A stretch of DNA of 64,000 bases from Acidiferrum sp963771295 (GTDB lineage: Bacteria > Acidobacteriota > Terriglobia > Acidiferrales > UBA7541): contig CAVYTB010000005.1 of NCBI GenBank assembly GCA_963771295.1, positions 558,001 through 622,000 of the forward strand, given 5' to 3'. Position numbers and translations under genes: made by a program. Every line of letters starts with the position of its first letter. The stretch's first letter is position 1. Below, one piece after another: positions 8,660 through 17,195 of the stretch. The notes under the pieces were generated by a model, which worked only from the letters and a program-made list of their open reading frames with translations, was not told the origin of the DNA and did not search any database.

Positions 8660-10177
8660 ATGTTCAAGAAAATCCTGATTGCCAATCGCGGTGAAATCGC
8701 AGTCCGCATCCAACGGGCGTGCCGCGAATTGGGCATCCACACTGTTTCCGTTTTCAGCGAAGTCGATCGCGCCTCCTTGCACGTGCGATTGGCCGACGAA
8801 GCCTACGCCATCGGCCCCGCAGCCTCTCGCGATAGTTATCTGCGCGTCGACAAATTGATCGACGCCGCGCGGAAAACAGGTTGCGACGCGCTGCATCCCG
8901 GCTACGGATTTCTTGCCGAAAACCCGGCTTTGCCCCGAGCCTGCGCGGAAGCAGGTGTTACATTTATCGGGCCAACCGCCGAGGCCATGGAAGCGATGGG
9001 TTCGAAGACTGCCGGAAAACAGCTCGCTCGCCGCGCCGATGTGCCCACCGTTCCCGGCACCAGCGACCCAATCGAGAGCCCGGAAGAAGCTCAAGCGTTG
9101 GCGCAAGGTATGGGCTACCCCGTGGTGCTGAAAGCCATTGCGGGCGGCGGAGGCAAGGGCATGCGCGTTGTGCCCGCTGACGAAGCGTTTGCGTCCGCGT
9201 GGCGCGATGCCGCCTCGGAAGCGCACAACGCTTTCGGTGATTCGCGCCTGTTTCTCGAAAAATATCTGCCAAGCCCGCGGCACATCGAGATCCAGATTTT
9301 TGCGGATGCTCATGGACGCACCGTTTCTTTGGGTGAACGCGAGTGTTCCGTGCAGCGCCGTTACCAAAAGGTGATTGAAGAAGCTCCCTCGCCGGTGATG
9401 ACGCCGGATTTGCGCAAGAAGATGGGAGACGCGGCAGTCCGCATTGCGCGCGCGGGCGGCTACGTCAACGCGGGAACGGTGGAGTTCCTTGTCGACGCAG
9501 ACATGAATTTTTATTTTCTGGAAGTGAACGCGCGCTTGCAGGTAGAGCATCCCGTTACCGAGCAGGTCACCGGACTCGATCTCGTGAAACTGCAGATTGC
9601 CATCGCTGCGGGCCACCGCCTGCCCTTTGCCTGGGAAACCATCACCCCGCGCGGCCATGCCATGGAGGTCCGTCTCTATGCAGAGGATCCTGACAACAAT
9701 TTCTTTCCTTCTCCGGGAAAAATCCTCATGCGCCACGTGCCGGCGGGCCCGGGAATCCGCATGGATGAGGGCGTCTATGAAGGATACACAGTGCCCATGG
9801 AATACGATCCGCTGCTCAGCAAACTGATCGCGTGGGGCAACAGTCGCGAGGAGACGATTGCGCGGCTTCGGCGTGCCCTGGACGAATACACCATCACCGG
9901 AATCCACACCAACGTCAGCTTGTTCCGGCGAATCCTGGGCGAGCCGGAATTTCTGCGCGGCGAAATTCATACCAAATGGCTGGATGAATTGCTGGAACGG
10001 CCGCGGCCTCCCGCCGTCGCTCCGAAACCTGGCACTGAAGAAGCATGCGCTATCGCAGCCGCATTCTGGGAAGCCACGCAAATCAGCGGTAAGTCCGATC
10101 CGTCTTCCAGTGTTCAGACAACAGCTTCGCGGTGGAAGACAGAGGGCCGCAAGCAACAGGTGGACCGCCAGCCATGA
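8660..10177 (+). CDS. accC: Biotin carboxylase subunit of acetyl-/acyl-CoA carboxylase
   Basis: 505 residues. It carboxylates the biotin of the carrier protein using ATP and bicarbonate. The N-domain is KILIANRGEIAVRIQRACRE; the ATP-grasp domain has KAIAGGGGKGMRVV and the metal/ATP-binding EVNARLQVEHPVTE; GHAMEVRLYAEDP marks the C-domain. The 3' end runs about 50 residues beyond the core, as in acyl-CoA carboxylase alpha chains that lead to a carrier domain. The stop overlaps the start of the next gene (ATGA at 10174-10177), so the two are translationally coupled. The likely partner carboxyltransferase is encoded at 3797. Confidence 0.93.
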   Translation: MFKKILIANRGEIAVRIQRACRELGIHTVSVFSEVDRASLHVRLADEAYAIGPAASRDSYLRVDKLIDAARKTGCDALHPGYGFLAENPALPRACAEAGVTFIGPTAEAMEAMGSKTAGKQLARRADVPTVPGTSDPIESPEEAQALAQGMGYPVVLKAIAGGGGKGMRVVPADEAFASAWRDAASEAHNAFGDSRLFLEKYLPSPRHIEIQIFADAHGRTVSLGERECSVQRRYQKVIEEAPSPVMTPDLRKKMGDAAVRIARAGGYVNAGTVEFLVDADMNFYFLEVNARLQVEHPVTEQVTGLDLVKLQIAIAAGHRLPFAWETITPRGHAMEVRLYAEDPDNNFFPSPGKILMRHVPAGPGIRMDEGVYEGYTVPMEYDPLLSKLIAWGNSREETIARLRRALDEYTITGIHTNVSLFRRILGEPEFLRGEIHTKWLDELLERPRPPAVAPKPGTEEACAIAAAFWEATQISGKSDPSSSVQTTASRWKTEGRKQQVDRQP

Positions 10178-10686
10178 AATTCGAAGTTCATCTCGAGGGC
10201 CCATCGGGAACGTGCCAGCACGTGGTGGAGTTGGAGCGCGAAGGAGGGAACTTCCTCGTAGTTCTCGACGGCCAGCGCGTAGACGCCGACGTCGTCAAGG
10301 TCGCGGCCAGCTCCGTGTCCATTCTGTTGGGCGGACAATCGTTTGAGGTGCACGTCACGCCTGCTCTGGAAGGAAAGCTGAAGCTGCAATCCGGTGCGCA
10401 TGAGTTCACGGCAGAAGTCCAGGATCCACGTGCCTGGCGCGGCCGCAAACACGGAGGCTTGGAAGCAGAAGGACGCCAGCAGGTTCTGGCCCCCATGCCC
10501 GGCAAAGTAATCCGTCTGCTGGTGAAGGAAGGCGAACCGGTTGCCGCGGGCCAGGGCATTATCGTGATCGAAGCGATGAAAATGCAGAACGAAATTCGCT
10601 CGCCGAAGAGCGGCAAAGTCGAGCGCCTGCTCGCAAAAGAAGGTCAGACCGTCAACGTTGGCGAAATCCTGGCTTGGGTAGAATAA
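10174..10686 (+). CDS. Biotin carboxyl carrier protein of acyl-CoA carboxylase
   Basis: 170 residues, starting at ATG 10174 inside the accC stop (ATGA overlap). The first 85 residues form a beta-rich region resembling the linker/BT domain of propionyl-CoA carboxylase alpha chains. The C-terminal 75 residues are a biotinyl domain: APMPGKVIRLLVKEGEPV, then EAMKMQNEI with the biotinylated lysine, and SGKVERLLAKEGQTV. Splitting what is one polypeptide in many bacteria into two coupled genes is common. It works with accC and the PccB-like subunit. Confidence 0.9.
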   Translation: MKFEVHLEGPSGTCQHVVELEREGGNFLVVLDGQRVDADVVKVAASSVSILLGGQSFEVHVTPALEGKLKLQSGAHEFTAEVQDPRAWRGRKHGGLEAEGRQQVLAPMPGKVIRLLVKEGEPVAAGQGIIVIEAMKMQNEIRSPKSGKVERLLAKEGQTVNVGEILAWVE

Positions 10687-10710
10687 TCAACCGATGTGAT
10701 TGAAATTTAG

Positions 10711-10730
10711 CTCAGGCCTTCAGGCCTGAG
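10711..10730. repeat. Perfect hairpin CTCAGGCC-TTCA-GGCCTGAG
   Basis: Eight-base arms with a TTCA loop, located between the BCCP gene and the convergent peptidyl-prolyl isomerase gene. No T-run follows, so it is not a typical intrinsic terminator. It matches the style of the hairpins at 59985 and 60027 (loop TTTA or TTCA) and is best read as a short dispersed palindromic repeat. Confidence 0.6.
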
Positions 10731-10779
10731 GCCTTTCCTATCGTAGCGGACAACATTGATGAATGAACGGCGACGCGCG

Positions 10780-11949
10780 TTACTGCGTGTTTGCTGGAGC
10801 CGTAGGCTTGGTCCCGGCAGGCAACGGCGTTGTAACCGGCGGCAATGTCGATTTGGCGGCATCGGGCAACTTGCCAGCCGTCTCCACCACCTGCTCCGCC
10901 AGATAATTTGTCACTTTCGCTTCGTCGCGCGCCACGGCCAGATACGCCGCGCGCAGCAACTGTTCCTTGCGATCGCGCAACGTGTCACGAATGGTCTGCT
11001 GAACCTGAGGATCGTTGATCCCGCGCTGGCCGGCTGCCTCGCGCGCCACCAGCTTCAGGATGCGGATGCTGTCCTTCAGCACGATGGGCTGGCTCACTTG
11101 CCCGGGCTTTAGCGACAGTACCAGCTTCTTCAGTGCCGCATCGGCCTGGTTCAGCGACGATTCCGGAATGTAGCCCAGGTCGCCGCCATTCGACGTGGTA
11201 TTCACGTCCTCCGAATAATCCATCGCCAATTGCGCAAAATCCGCGCCGCTATTCAGCTTGTCGATGATCATCTTGGCTTTGCGCTGCGCTTCCGCTTCAT
11301 TGGTGGCGTCGTCATTCTTGCGGTTGCGGACCTGCGGATCCTTGCGCGGAGTGATCACAATCTGCGAAATACGGTACTGCGGTTCCGCAACATTAAACTG
11401 GTTCAGGTTGGAGTTGTAGAAGTCCACCACGTCCTGGTCGGTGATGGTGATCTTGGCCGCCACTTCCCGGTTCAGCAGCTTTTGGATCGACAACTGGCGC
11501 CGCAGATCGCGCTTCAAGTCGTCCACAGACATGCCGCGGGCCTTCAACTGGCGCTGAAATTCATCTTCGGTGAACGGGCTCTTCAGTTCCGTGAACTTGT
11601 CTTCCACTTCACCGTCGCTGGCCTGCAGGTTCAGCTTCTTGGCGCGCTCCAGCAGAATCTCGTTGTTGATGAGCTGCTCAACGACATTCAGCTTCAACGA
11701 TAGCGAGTCTTCCTGCGTGGGCTTCTGCGCCTCCGGGTTCACCTGCGAACGATAATACTTCTCCACATCGTCGCGCCGTATCTCCGTGCCATTCACCACC
11801 GCCCAGACGTCGGGAGCGTGATGTTCACCCTGCGAGCAGCCAGCCAGGCCGGAAAATAGAACGGCGGCGGCGGCGGGCAAAAGGGCAGCGGCGCGGCGCG
11901 TGCCACGAAGTTTCCGTTTACTCGAAGGAGAGTTCGGAGAAAGGTTCAA
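10780..11949 (-). CDS. SurA/PrsA-like peptidyl-prolyl cis-trans isomerase lipoprotein
   Basis: 389 residues; signal sequence with lipobox SGLAGC (Cys about residue 38). A SurA-N-like helical chaperone region (about 50-190, containing QLINNEILLERAKKLNLQ) precedes a parvulin rotamase domain (about 195-330) with ISQIVITPRKDP, ADFAQLAMDYSED, GGDLGYIPES and LKPGQVSQPIVLKDSIRIL. These proteins assist folding of exported proteins; this one is probably anchored to a membrane. The C-terminus is alanine/proline-rich. The start is TTG 11949, nine bases after the rpmB stop, with no strong ribosome binding site; it is probably read from the rpmB promoter. Confidence 0.85.
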   Translation of the reverse strand: MNLSPNSPSSKRKLRGTRRAAALLPAAAAVLFSGLAGCSQGEHHAPDVWAVVNGTEIRRDDVEKYYRSQVNPEAQKPTQEDSLSLKLNVVEQLINNEILLERAKKLNLQASDGEVEDKFTELKSPFTEDEFQRQLKARGMSVDDLKRDLRRQLSIQKLLNREVAAKITITDQDVVDFYNSNLNQFNVAEPQYRISQIVITPRKDPQVRNRKNDDATNEAEAQRKAKMIIDKLNSGADFAQLAMDYSEDVNTTSNGGDLGYIPESSLNQADAALKKLVLSLKPGQVSQPIVLKDSIRILKLVAREAAGQRGINDPQVQQTIRDTLRDRKEQLLRAAYLAVARDEAKVTNYLAEQVVETAGKLPDAAKSTLPPVTTPLPAGTKPTAPANTQ

Positions 11950-11958
11950 TGGTTTGGC

Positions 11959-12150
11959 TCAGGCAGCTTTTATAACACGGCCCAAACGAATGCATCCCGT
12001 GCACACACGTACCTGCTTGCGAACTCCGTCAACGACCGCGCGGACGCGCTTCAGGTTGGGATTCCAGCGGCGGCGCCGCGTATTATTAGCGTGGCTGACC
12101 ACGTTTCCGTAATGCGGCCCTTTGCCGCAGATTGCACACTTCAATGCCAT
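11959..12150 (-). CDS. rpmB: 50S ribosomal protein L28
   Basis: 63 residues from the ATG at 12150, preceded by TTAGGAAG. It is a component of the large ribosomal subunit. Typical features are MALKCAICGKGPHYGNVVSH, the basic segment NNTRRRRWNPNLKRVRA, and a second CxxC (RVCTGCIRLG). With CxxC at the start, it has four cysteines and so is the zinc-binding form of L28. An upstream in-frame extension of 36 codons exists but lacks family similarity and covers the promoter. Confidence 0.95.
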   Translation of the reverse strand: MALKCAICGKGPHYGNVVSHANNTRRRRWNPNLKRVRAVVDGVRKQVRVCTGCIRLGRVIKAA

Positions 12151-12196
12151 GACTCTACACTTCCTAAGCTTCAAAGGATAGAAAACAGAAGTTTTA

Positions 12197-12225
12197 ATTG
12201 TAACAGAGCGAATCGCGAAACACAA
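12197..12225 (-). promoter_or_regulatory. Likely sigma-70-type promoter of rpmB
   Basis: On the minus strand the sequence reads TTGTGT, a 17-base spacer, then TACAAT, 47 bases upstream of the rpmB start codon. It faces away from the mqnA promoter in the same 213-base intergenic region. Confidence 0.6.
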
Positions 12226-12310
12226 AGCGGATGCTTTTGGTAGGCCGCGCGCGGCCACAAAGTTCGATCAATTTGAAGGCATTGAACGATTTTCACCTGT
12301 TCGCGGTCGC

Positions 12311-12338
12311 TTGGGACCTGCCCAGCATTTGCTATACT
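12311..12338 (+). promoter_or_regulatory. Likely promoter of mqnA with extended -10
   Basis: TTGGGA, a 16-base spacer and TATACT, with TGC immediately before the -10 (TGnTATACT, an extended -10). It ends 25 bases before the TTG start of mqnA, leaving a short leader. Confidence 0.6.
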
Positions 12339-12363
12339 TGTGTGTCCTTGCAGGTGGAGAAAC

Positions 12364-13287
12364 TTGAGCTCGCTCCGCATCTCGATCGTCCAGTACCTCA
12401 ACACTGCGCCTCTCGTTCGCGGATTCACTCATGGCTCGCTCCGCGGCAAGTACGACTTGTCTTTTACTGTACCCTCACAATGCGCCGAAGCATTGCGCAG
12501 CGGCGCGGCAGACTTGGCCATCATTCCGGCAATTGAGTGCCAGCGCATCGCCGATCTGGTGCTCGTTCCTAGTCTGTCGATTGCGTCGAAAAAGGCCGTC
12601 CGCAGCCTGCTGCTGATTTCCCGCAAGCCAGCTACCGATGTGACGCGAATCGCCTTGGACCAAGGGTCGCGCAGCACCCAGGCGCTGACCCGCATTCTGT
12701 GCAGGAAACTCTGGAAGGTTGAACCGCAGTGTTTCGAAGCTGAGCCCGACCTATCGTCGATGTTGCAGAAGGCCGATGCTGCGCTGCTGATCGGCGACCC
12801 GGCTCTTCGCGTCTCTTGTGCCATCGAGCAAGAAGCGCGCCGAGACGCTTCCGGCGCGTGGACCTGCCCTGGAGCCAGCGCTGGTGTCACCGAATATCCC
12901 TCGCTTTTTGTCTACGACATCGTGGAAGAGTGGCGCGCGCTGACCAAATTCCCCGCAGTCCTCGCCGTGTGGGCCGGCCGCCGCGCCGCCGTCACTCCGG
13001 AAGTGGTGCAGGATTTTCAGCAGTCGCTGGCGTTCGGCTTGCAACATCTCGACGAAATCAGCGCCGAAGCATCGGCGGAATTGCAGCTACCCGCCGCGCA
13101 CCTGCGGCGTTACCTGACCGAGAACATCGACTACACGCTGGACAACGAGAATATGCAAGGCCTGGAAGTGTACTATCGCTATGCGGCAGAAATGGGCCTG
13201 ATTCCGGAAGTGAAGTCCATCGAACGAGCAGCACAATCCGGTAACCCGCTGCGCGATTCCGATTTTGCGGTGAAGCTGGGAAAGTAA
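12364..13287 (+). CDS. mqnA: Chorismate dehydratase MqnA (futalosine menaquinone pathway)
   Basis: 307 residues from TTG 12364, which has AGGTGGAG upstream and gives the expected N-terminus (SSLRISIVQYLNTAPLVRGF). MqnA removes water from chorismate to make 3-enolpyruvyl-benzoate, the first committed step of the futalosine route to menaquinone. It has a periplasmic-binding-like fold. Family features are LNTAPL near the start, the GAADLAIIPAIE segment, RSTQALTRIL and ALLIGDPALR. The next gene is mqnC in the same pathway, which supports the call. Confidence 0.9.
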   Translation: MSSLRISIVQYLNTAPLVRGFTHGSLRGKYDLSFTVPSQCAEALRSGAADLAIIPAIECQRIADLVLVPSLSIASKKAVRSLLLISRKPATDVTRIALDQGSRSTQALTRILCRKLWKVEPQCFEAEPDLSSMLQKADAALLIGDPALRVSCAIEQEARRDASGAWTCPGASAGVTEYPSLFVYDIVEEWRALTKFPAVLAVWAGRRAAVTPEVVQDFQQSLAFGLQHLDEISAEASAELQLPAAHLRRYLTENIDYTLDNENMQGLEVYYRYAAEMGLIPEVKSIERAAQSGNPLRDSDFAVKLGK

Positions 13288-13349
13288 GTTTGTGGCGCGC
13301 TGGCAAACGGGCTGCAACCGAAACACGAATCTCTGGAAAAGGAAACGCC

Positions 13350-14414
13350 GTGGGAATCACCAAACAACACGCTCTCGAAATGCTCCAGTCCGACGACCTC
13401 GTCGGCATCGGCATGGCCGCGCACCAGTTGCGCCTGAAGAAAAACGACCCGCGCATCGCCACTTATCAGATCGACCGCAACATCAACTACACGAATTTCT
13501 GCACCGAATACTGCTCGTTCTGCGCGTTCTACCGGCCGCTCGGCGCTAAGGATGGCTACATCCTGTCGTTCGACACCATCTACAAAAAAATTGACGAGAT
13601 GCTGGAGCTGGGCGGCACAGGCGTGCTGCTGCAGGGCGGCTTGCATCCCGACCTGCAGATTGGCTACTACGAGAATTTACTGCGTTCGCTGAAGGCGCGC
13701 TATCCGCAGGTCCACCTGCACTGCTTTTCCGCGCCCGAAATTTTGTGCATCGCGGAAGTCAGCGAACTCAGCATTCGCGAGACGATTCAACGGCTGATGG
13801 ACGCTGGGCTGCAGTCGATTCCCGGCGGCGGCGCGGAAATTCTGGACGACGAGATTCGCGGAAAGATCGCGCGGCTGAAATGCACCAGCGATGAATGGGT
13901 GGAAGTCCACCGCATTGCGCACTCGCTGGGGCTGCGCACCACCGCCACCATGATGTTCGGTTGCGGCGAAGAACTGCGCCACCGCGTAAATCACCTGGAA
14001 CGCATCCGGCAAATCCAGGAAGAAACCGGCGGGTTCACGGCGTTCATTCCGTGGATTTTTGCGGCGGAAAATACCGCGCTCGGCAAAAAGGTGCAGGAAA
14101 CCACCGCGGTGGACTATCTAAAAACGCTGGCGGTGAGCCGGTTGTACCTGGACAACATCGACCACATCCAATCGAGTTGGCTGACGCCTGGGATCAAAGT
14201 CTGCCAGATTGGTTTGCAGTTTGGCGCTGACGATGTGGGAAGCATTCTGATTGAAGAAAACGTGGTGTTCGCCGCAGGCGTAAAACGCCGCACCAATGAA
14301 GAGGAATTGCGCCGCATCATCACCGACGCTGGCTTTATGCCTGCCCAACGCGACACGCTATACCGCTCCTACGCCCTGAAATCGCCGTATCCCGCACGAT
14401 CGCAAGCCGCGTAA
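13350..14414 (+). CDS. mqnC: Cyclic dehypoxanthinyl futalosine synthase MqnC (radical SAM)
   Basis: About 354 residues. MqnC is a radical SAM enzyme that cyclises dehypoxanthine futalosine in menaquinone synthesis. The cluster motif is CTEYCSFCAF (CxxxCxxC) after the typical DRNINYTNFC; LLQGGLHPDLQ, FSAPEI, GLQSIPGGGAEIL, TTATMMFGCGEE and PWIFAAENTALG are also characteristic. I prefer the GTG at 13350 (MGITKQHALEML) with AAGGAAA upstream; a start at about 13290 would add 20 untypical residues. It lies 62 bases after mqnA and is probably cotranscribed. A terminator follows at 14478. Confidence 0.93.
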   Translation: MGITKQHALEMLQSDDLVGIGMAAHQLRLKKNDPRIATYQIDRNINYTNFCTEYCSFCAFYRPLGAKDGYILSFDTIYKKIDEMLELGGTGVLLQGGLHPDLQIGYYENLLRSLKARYPQVHLHCFSAPEILCIAEVSELSIRETIQRLMDAGLQSIPGGGAEILDDEIRGKIARLKCTSDEWVEVHRIAHSLGLRTTATMMFGCGEELRHRVNHLERIRQIQEETGGFTAFIPWIFAAENTALGKKVQETTAVDYLKTLAVSRLYLDNIDHIQSSWLTPGIKVCQIGLQFGADDVGSILIEENVVFAAGVKRRTNEEELRRIITDAGFMPAQRDTLYRSYALKSPYPARSQAA

Positions 14415-14437
14415 AAGATTTCATTCTTCCATGTGGC

Positions 14438-14455
14438 GCTGGCTTTCATGCCAGC
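14438..14455. repeat. Short hairpin GCTGGC-TTTCAT-GCCAGC
   Basis: Six-base perfect arms around TTTCAT, just after mqnC. No T-run follows. It looks like another of the small intergenic palindromes seen at 10711, 59985 and 60027. Confidence 0.4.
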
Positions 14456-14477
14456 CGCTTCTCATCTTTTGTAGCTG

Positions 14478-14501
14478 CCGCCTTCTGAGGCGGGCGTTTT
14501 T
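14478..14501 (+). terminator. Intrinsic terminator after mqnC
   Basis: CCGCCT, loop TCTG and AGGCGG, then GCG and a run of five T at 14497-14501. It lies 64 bases after the mqnC stop and before the convergent RNase HI gene. Confidence 0.55.
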
Positions 14502-14548
14502 GGTTTGCTTTGCACAGCGCGAACAACGATTGTTTCCGTTTGGTGGAC

Positions 14549-15178
14549 CTACTTGCGCAGCCGCAGAATCACCTCAACGTCCGTGCCTTCAGGCAAATTC
14601 AGCGCGTCTTCGGGGTGCAATGCACCGTTTTTATAGCTAGCAAAAAAACGCATCGTGGAATCCTTGGCCGGCTGCTTCGCCGAGTTTGATCCGCCGGCCG
14701 CGCCCGAACGCGAAGTTTCATCCAACGCCTGGTTCACCAGCGCATCCGCGTCGCGATTCTGTTCCCGATATACGTGCTCGATGCGGAATACTTCCAGCGT
14801 CTGTGACATTTTCTTCGCGCGTTCGAACAGCGGCTTCAGCTCTTCGCTCTTCACCTTGTATTGCCCGCGCATCTGCTTCACCAGCAACTCCGAATCGCTC
14901 TCCACGCGCAGCGCCCGGATCCCGTGCGTCTGCGCATAGTCCAGCGCAGCGATCAGGCCAAAATATTCGGCGACGTTGTTGGTGTTTTGACCGATGTATT
15001 TTTTCAGCCGCGCAACAATTTCTCCTCGACCATCGCGCACGACCACGCCGTAAGCTGCCGGCCCGGGATTCCCGCGCGAACCCCCGTCGATATTTGCCAG
15101 GAAGGAAGCCTGCTTGCGTTCCGGCTCAGGCTCGCCAAACAAACCGCTGCCACGAGGAATTGGAGGACGCGTAGGCAT
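14549..15178 (-). CDS. Ribonuclease HI family protein with C-terminal DUF104-like domain
   Basis: 209 residues from ATG 15178. Residues about 30-160 are RNase HI (hydrolysis of RNA in RNA-DNA hybrids): IDGGSRGNPGPAAYGVV with the first catalytic Asp, NNVAEYFGLIAALDYA with the catalytic Glu, LRVESDSELLVKQM with the next Asp, and EQNRDADALVNQALD with the last. After a linker the final 35 residues (FFASYKNGALHPEDALNLPE, then GTDVEVILRLRK) strongly resemble DUF104/AF2212-like antitoxin-type proteins (typically AxYENGVxxPLExLxLPEGxxVxV). That fusion is unusual. The start codon overlaps the stop of the zinc-ribbon gene by one base (TGATG), so the two are coupled. Confidence 0.85.
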   Translation of the reverse strand: MPTRPPIPRGSGLFGEPEPERKQASFLANIDGGSRGNPGPAAYGVVVRDGRGEIVARLKKYIGQNTNNVAEYFGLIAALDYAQTHGIRALRVESDSELLVKQMRGQYKVKSEELKPLFERAKKMSQTLEVFRIEHVYREQNRDADALVNQALDETSRSGAAGGSNSAKQPAKDSTMRFFASYKNGALHPEDALNLPEGTDVEVILRLRK

Positions 15179-15954
15179 CAGGAGCCGCTCGTTCCGCCGG
15201 AAGCGGCGCCCTCCGCGTTTTCTGGAGGTGTGGCGTGGGGAATGGGTTCCAGCGAGTACAGGATGCGGCCGCAAGTTTCGCAGCGAAATACTTCCTCGTC
15301 CGTCTCGGACTTCAGCAACTGAATGGTGTGAGGCAACACGCGCATGCCGCAGGCGCGGCACTGTTCGTCGCGCACTTCCGCCATCACCGAACCGGGATTC
15401 TTCCGCGCAATCCGCGAATATAATTCCATCAAGTCTTCGGGAATTTTCTTGGTGATTTCTTCGCGTTTGGCGAGATCCGCCTCCAGCGCTTTCTTTTGCT
15501 CGCCATACTGCACTTCAATCTTCTTCTTTTCCTTGGCGACGGCCTGCTCCGCTTCTTTCAAATCCGCCTCGAAGTGCTTGATGCCGCGCTCCGCCTCTTC
15601 CACGCCCATCATCTGTTCCAGCACCAGGTCTTCAGCTTGAGAAACTTCCTTCTCTGCGTTGGCGATTTCGTGCTGCAGCGCCTTATATGCTTCGTTGGTC
15701 TTTACCGAAGAACTCTGCTCGCGGTATTTCTTCGCGCGCTCCCTCCACTGGCTAACATCCAACTCGAACTTCTTCCGCTGCGTTATCCTCTGCGTCAGCC
15801 CTTCTTTTGAAGACGCCACCGCGGCTCGCGCCCCGTTCAATTGCGCATCGGCTTCCCGCATGCGCTTCGGCAGACTCTCCAGATCCGCCCGTAGCGCGGC
15901 GATCAACTGGTCTATCTTTTGCAGGTCCATCAGGTGTGGAATCGCGGGATGCAT
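15178..15954 (-). CDS. Zinc-ribbon coiled-coil protein (CT398/zf-RING_7 family)
   Basis: 258 residues from ATG 15954. About residues 15-170 form a long antiparallel coiled coil (LIAALRADLESLPKRMREAD through KEKKKIEVQYGEQKKALEA). The C-terminal zinc ribbon has two CxxC pairs, EQCRACGMRV and FRCETCGRIL. The family is widespread, is often next to RNase H and Nif3-type genes, and is thought to be a nucleic-acid or flagellar-export-associated scaffold; its biochemical role is not settled. It is the first gene of a two-gene operon with the RNase HI fusion. Confidence 0.85.
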   Translation of the reverse strand: MHPAIPHLMDLQKIDQLIAALRADLESLPKRMREADAQLNGARAAVASSKEGLTQRITQRKKFELDVSQWRERAKKYREQSSSVKTNEAYKALQHEIANAEKEVSQAEDLVLEQMMGVEEAERGIKHFEADLKEAEQAVAKEKKKIEVQYGEQKKALEADLAKREEITKKIPEDLMELYSRIARKNPGSVMAEVRDEQCRACGMRVLPHTIQLLKSETDEEVFRCETCGRILYSLEPIPHATPPENAEGAASGGTSGS

Positions 15955-16152
15955 GGGCCTCGATTCTAGCACACGCGCGCGAAGTCATTCCGCTACGGAA
16001 CGAGAGTAAAAGCAGGGCAGGACCACTCTGCAGAACATCTGGAAGCGAGCAGCATAGCTTGTGCGGAGGCGGACGCGCTCATCCTCGACGCGAGAGCACG
16101 CCCGCATGCCAAGGGCGGAACTCCGCACAACTCCAAACAAAGCAACTACGGG

Positions 16153-16515
16153 TCAAGAGGCTTTAGCGATGTCGCGGTGAATCATGGCGGCGTCAACAAA
16201 GTAGCCCAGGCCAATGGCCAGGGGCAGGATGCCGAACGACGCAGCCACCATCGTTTGCGGCTCGCCAGAGAAGCGCGCGATTAATGCGAACATAAGAAAG
16301 AAACCAAGTCCGCCGCTGACCAGTAGAATCCCGGCCCGGCGCGACCTGGCGTACTGCGAAAGCTCCGGTTCCATGGGGATTTCCGCGCCGCGCGCCAGTG
16401 CCGCCAATCTTTCCTCAGTTCTCAGCTTGCGAACCCGGTAGTACATGTACATTGCCGCCACGGGAATTCCACAGGTCAGAATTACCGCAACCAATCCAAT
16501 AAATTCTCCACCCAT
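16153..16515 (-). CDS. DUF6249-like small membrane protein
   Basis: 120 residues with AAGGAG upstream of the ATG. An N-terminal membrane helix (LVAVILTCGIPVAAMYMYY) precedes a basic stretch (RVRKLRTEERLAALARGAEI), the hallmark of this family, then two further hydrophobic segments in the C-terminal half. Its function is unknown; in other acidobacteria such genes can lie near ECF sigma factor genes, but none is seen here. Confidence 0.65.
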   Translation of the reverse strand: MGGEFIGLVAVILTCGIPVAAMYMYYRVRKLRTEERLAALARGAEIPMEPELSQYARSRRAGILLVSGGLGFFLMFALIARFSGEPQTMVAASFGILPLAIGLGYFVDAAMIHRDIAKAS

Positions 16516-16638
16516 ATTGTGCTCCTTCGAAGCCTCTGTTTTGGCTGGGCCGCTTGTTGCGGTCTCAACACAAGTAACGCATCTGGCGTGGAAAAAGTTC
16601 CGCCGAACTCAGGCAGAAAAGTGGGGGTACTGCGGCCC

Positions 16639-17058
16639 TCAGGGCTGAACTTCGCTGATTTCCATATTGGAGTTGATCGCCAACTGGGGGTAACGAATTC
16701 GCGAGCCTGGGGGCGCCGCGGCGTGCTTTGCCAGCACCTGGAACTCCGCCGCGCCGGTGCAATCGATCTGATAGCTGTATCCGTCGCGCTCGGTGCGCTG
16801 CATGCTGAGCGAACCGGAAGAAATCAAATCGTCTAGCGAAGAACAATGACCGTTCAAGGCGATGCTGCCGCGCTCCGCCTGAGCGATCTGCAGCAGGTCG
16901 GCACGCACGCCCGTCAGGCTGATGGCCTGTGTCGGTGCGGTGCCCGAATCGGTGGTGGGCATTTTCGAAAAATGGAAGTAGTAGATCCCGAATACCAGGG
17001 CAGCTACAACCAGAAGAGCGGCAATGGCGCGCATAGAAGGATTGTGTACGCCCGTCAT
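16639..17058 (-). CDS. Small exported or membrane-anchored protein, pilin-like layout
   Basis: 139 residues with an N-terminal hydrophobic helix (AIAALLVVAALVFGIYYF) and a soluble domain with two cysteines (NGHCSSLDDL and QIDCTGAAEF). One helix, a middle helical stretch and a small beta domain with a Cys pair recall type IV pilin-like or secretion pseudopilin folds, but there is no prepilin peptidase site, so this is only a resemblance. Start at 17058 or 17034; neither has a good ribosome binding site. Unknown function. Confidence 0.6.
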   Translation of the reverse strand: MTGVHNPSMRAIAALLVVAALVFGIYYFHFSKMPTTDSGTAPTQAISLTGVRADLLQIAQAERGSIALNGHCSSLDDLISSGSLSMQRTERDGYSYQIDCTGAAEFQVLAKHAAAPPGSRIRYPQLAINSNMEISEVQP

Positions 17059-17195
17059 TGTGCCAACAAGGATTACTCACCCTTGCGTGCATAGAAGAGC
17101 AACACCGAATTGGATTTTGCACCTGCTCGCAACGTGCAGCGGTATCCTTACTTCAGCCGCCCCTCTCCCGGCACATCTTCCCTCGGGACACGACC

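Noticed and set aside
8582..10204. 540-codon open frame antisense to accC
   Set aside because: Same explanation; accC motifs are unambiguous and the antisense protein is His/Arg-rich without domains.
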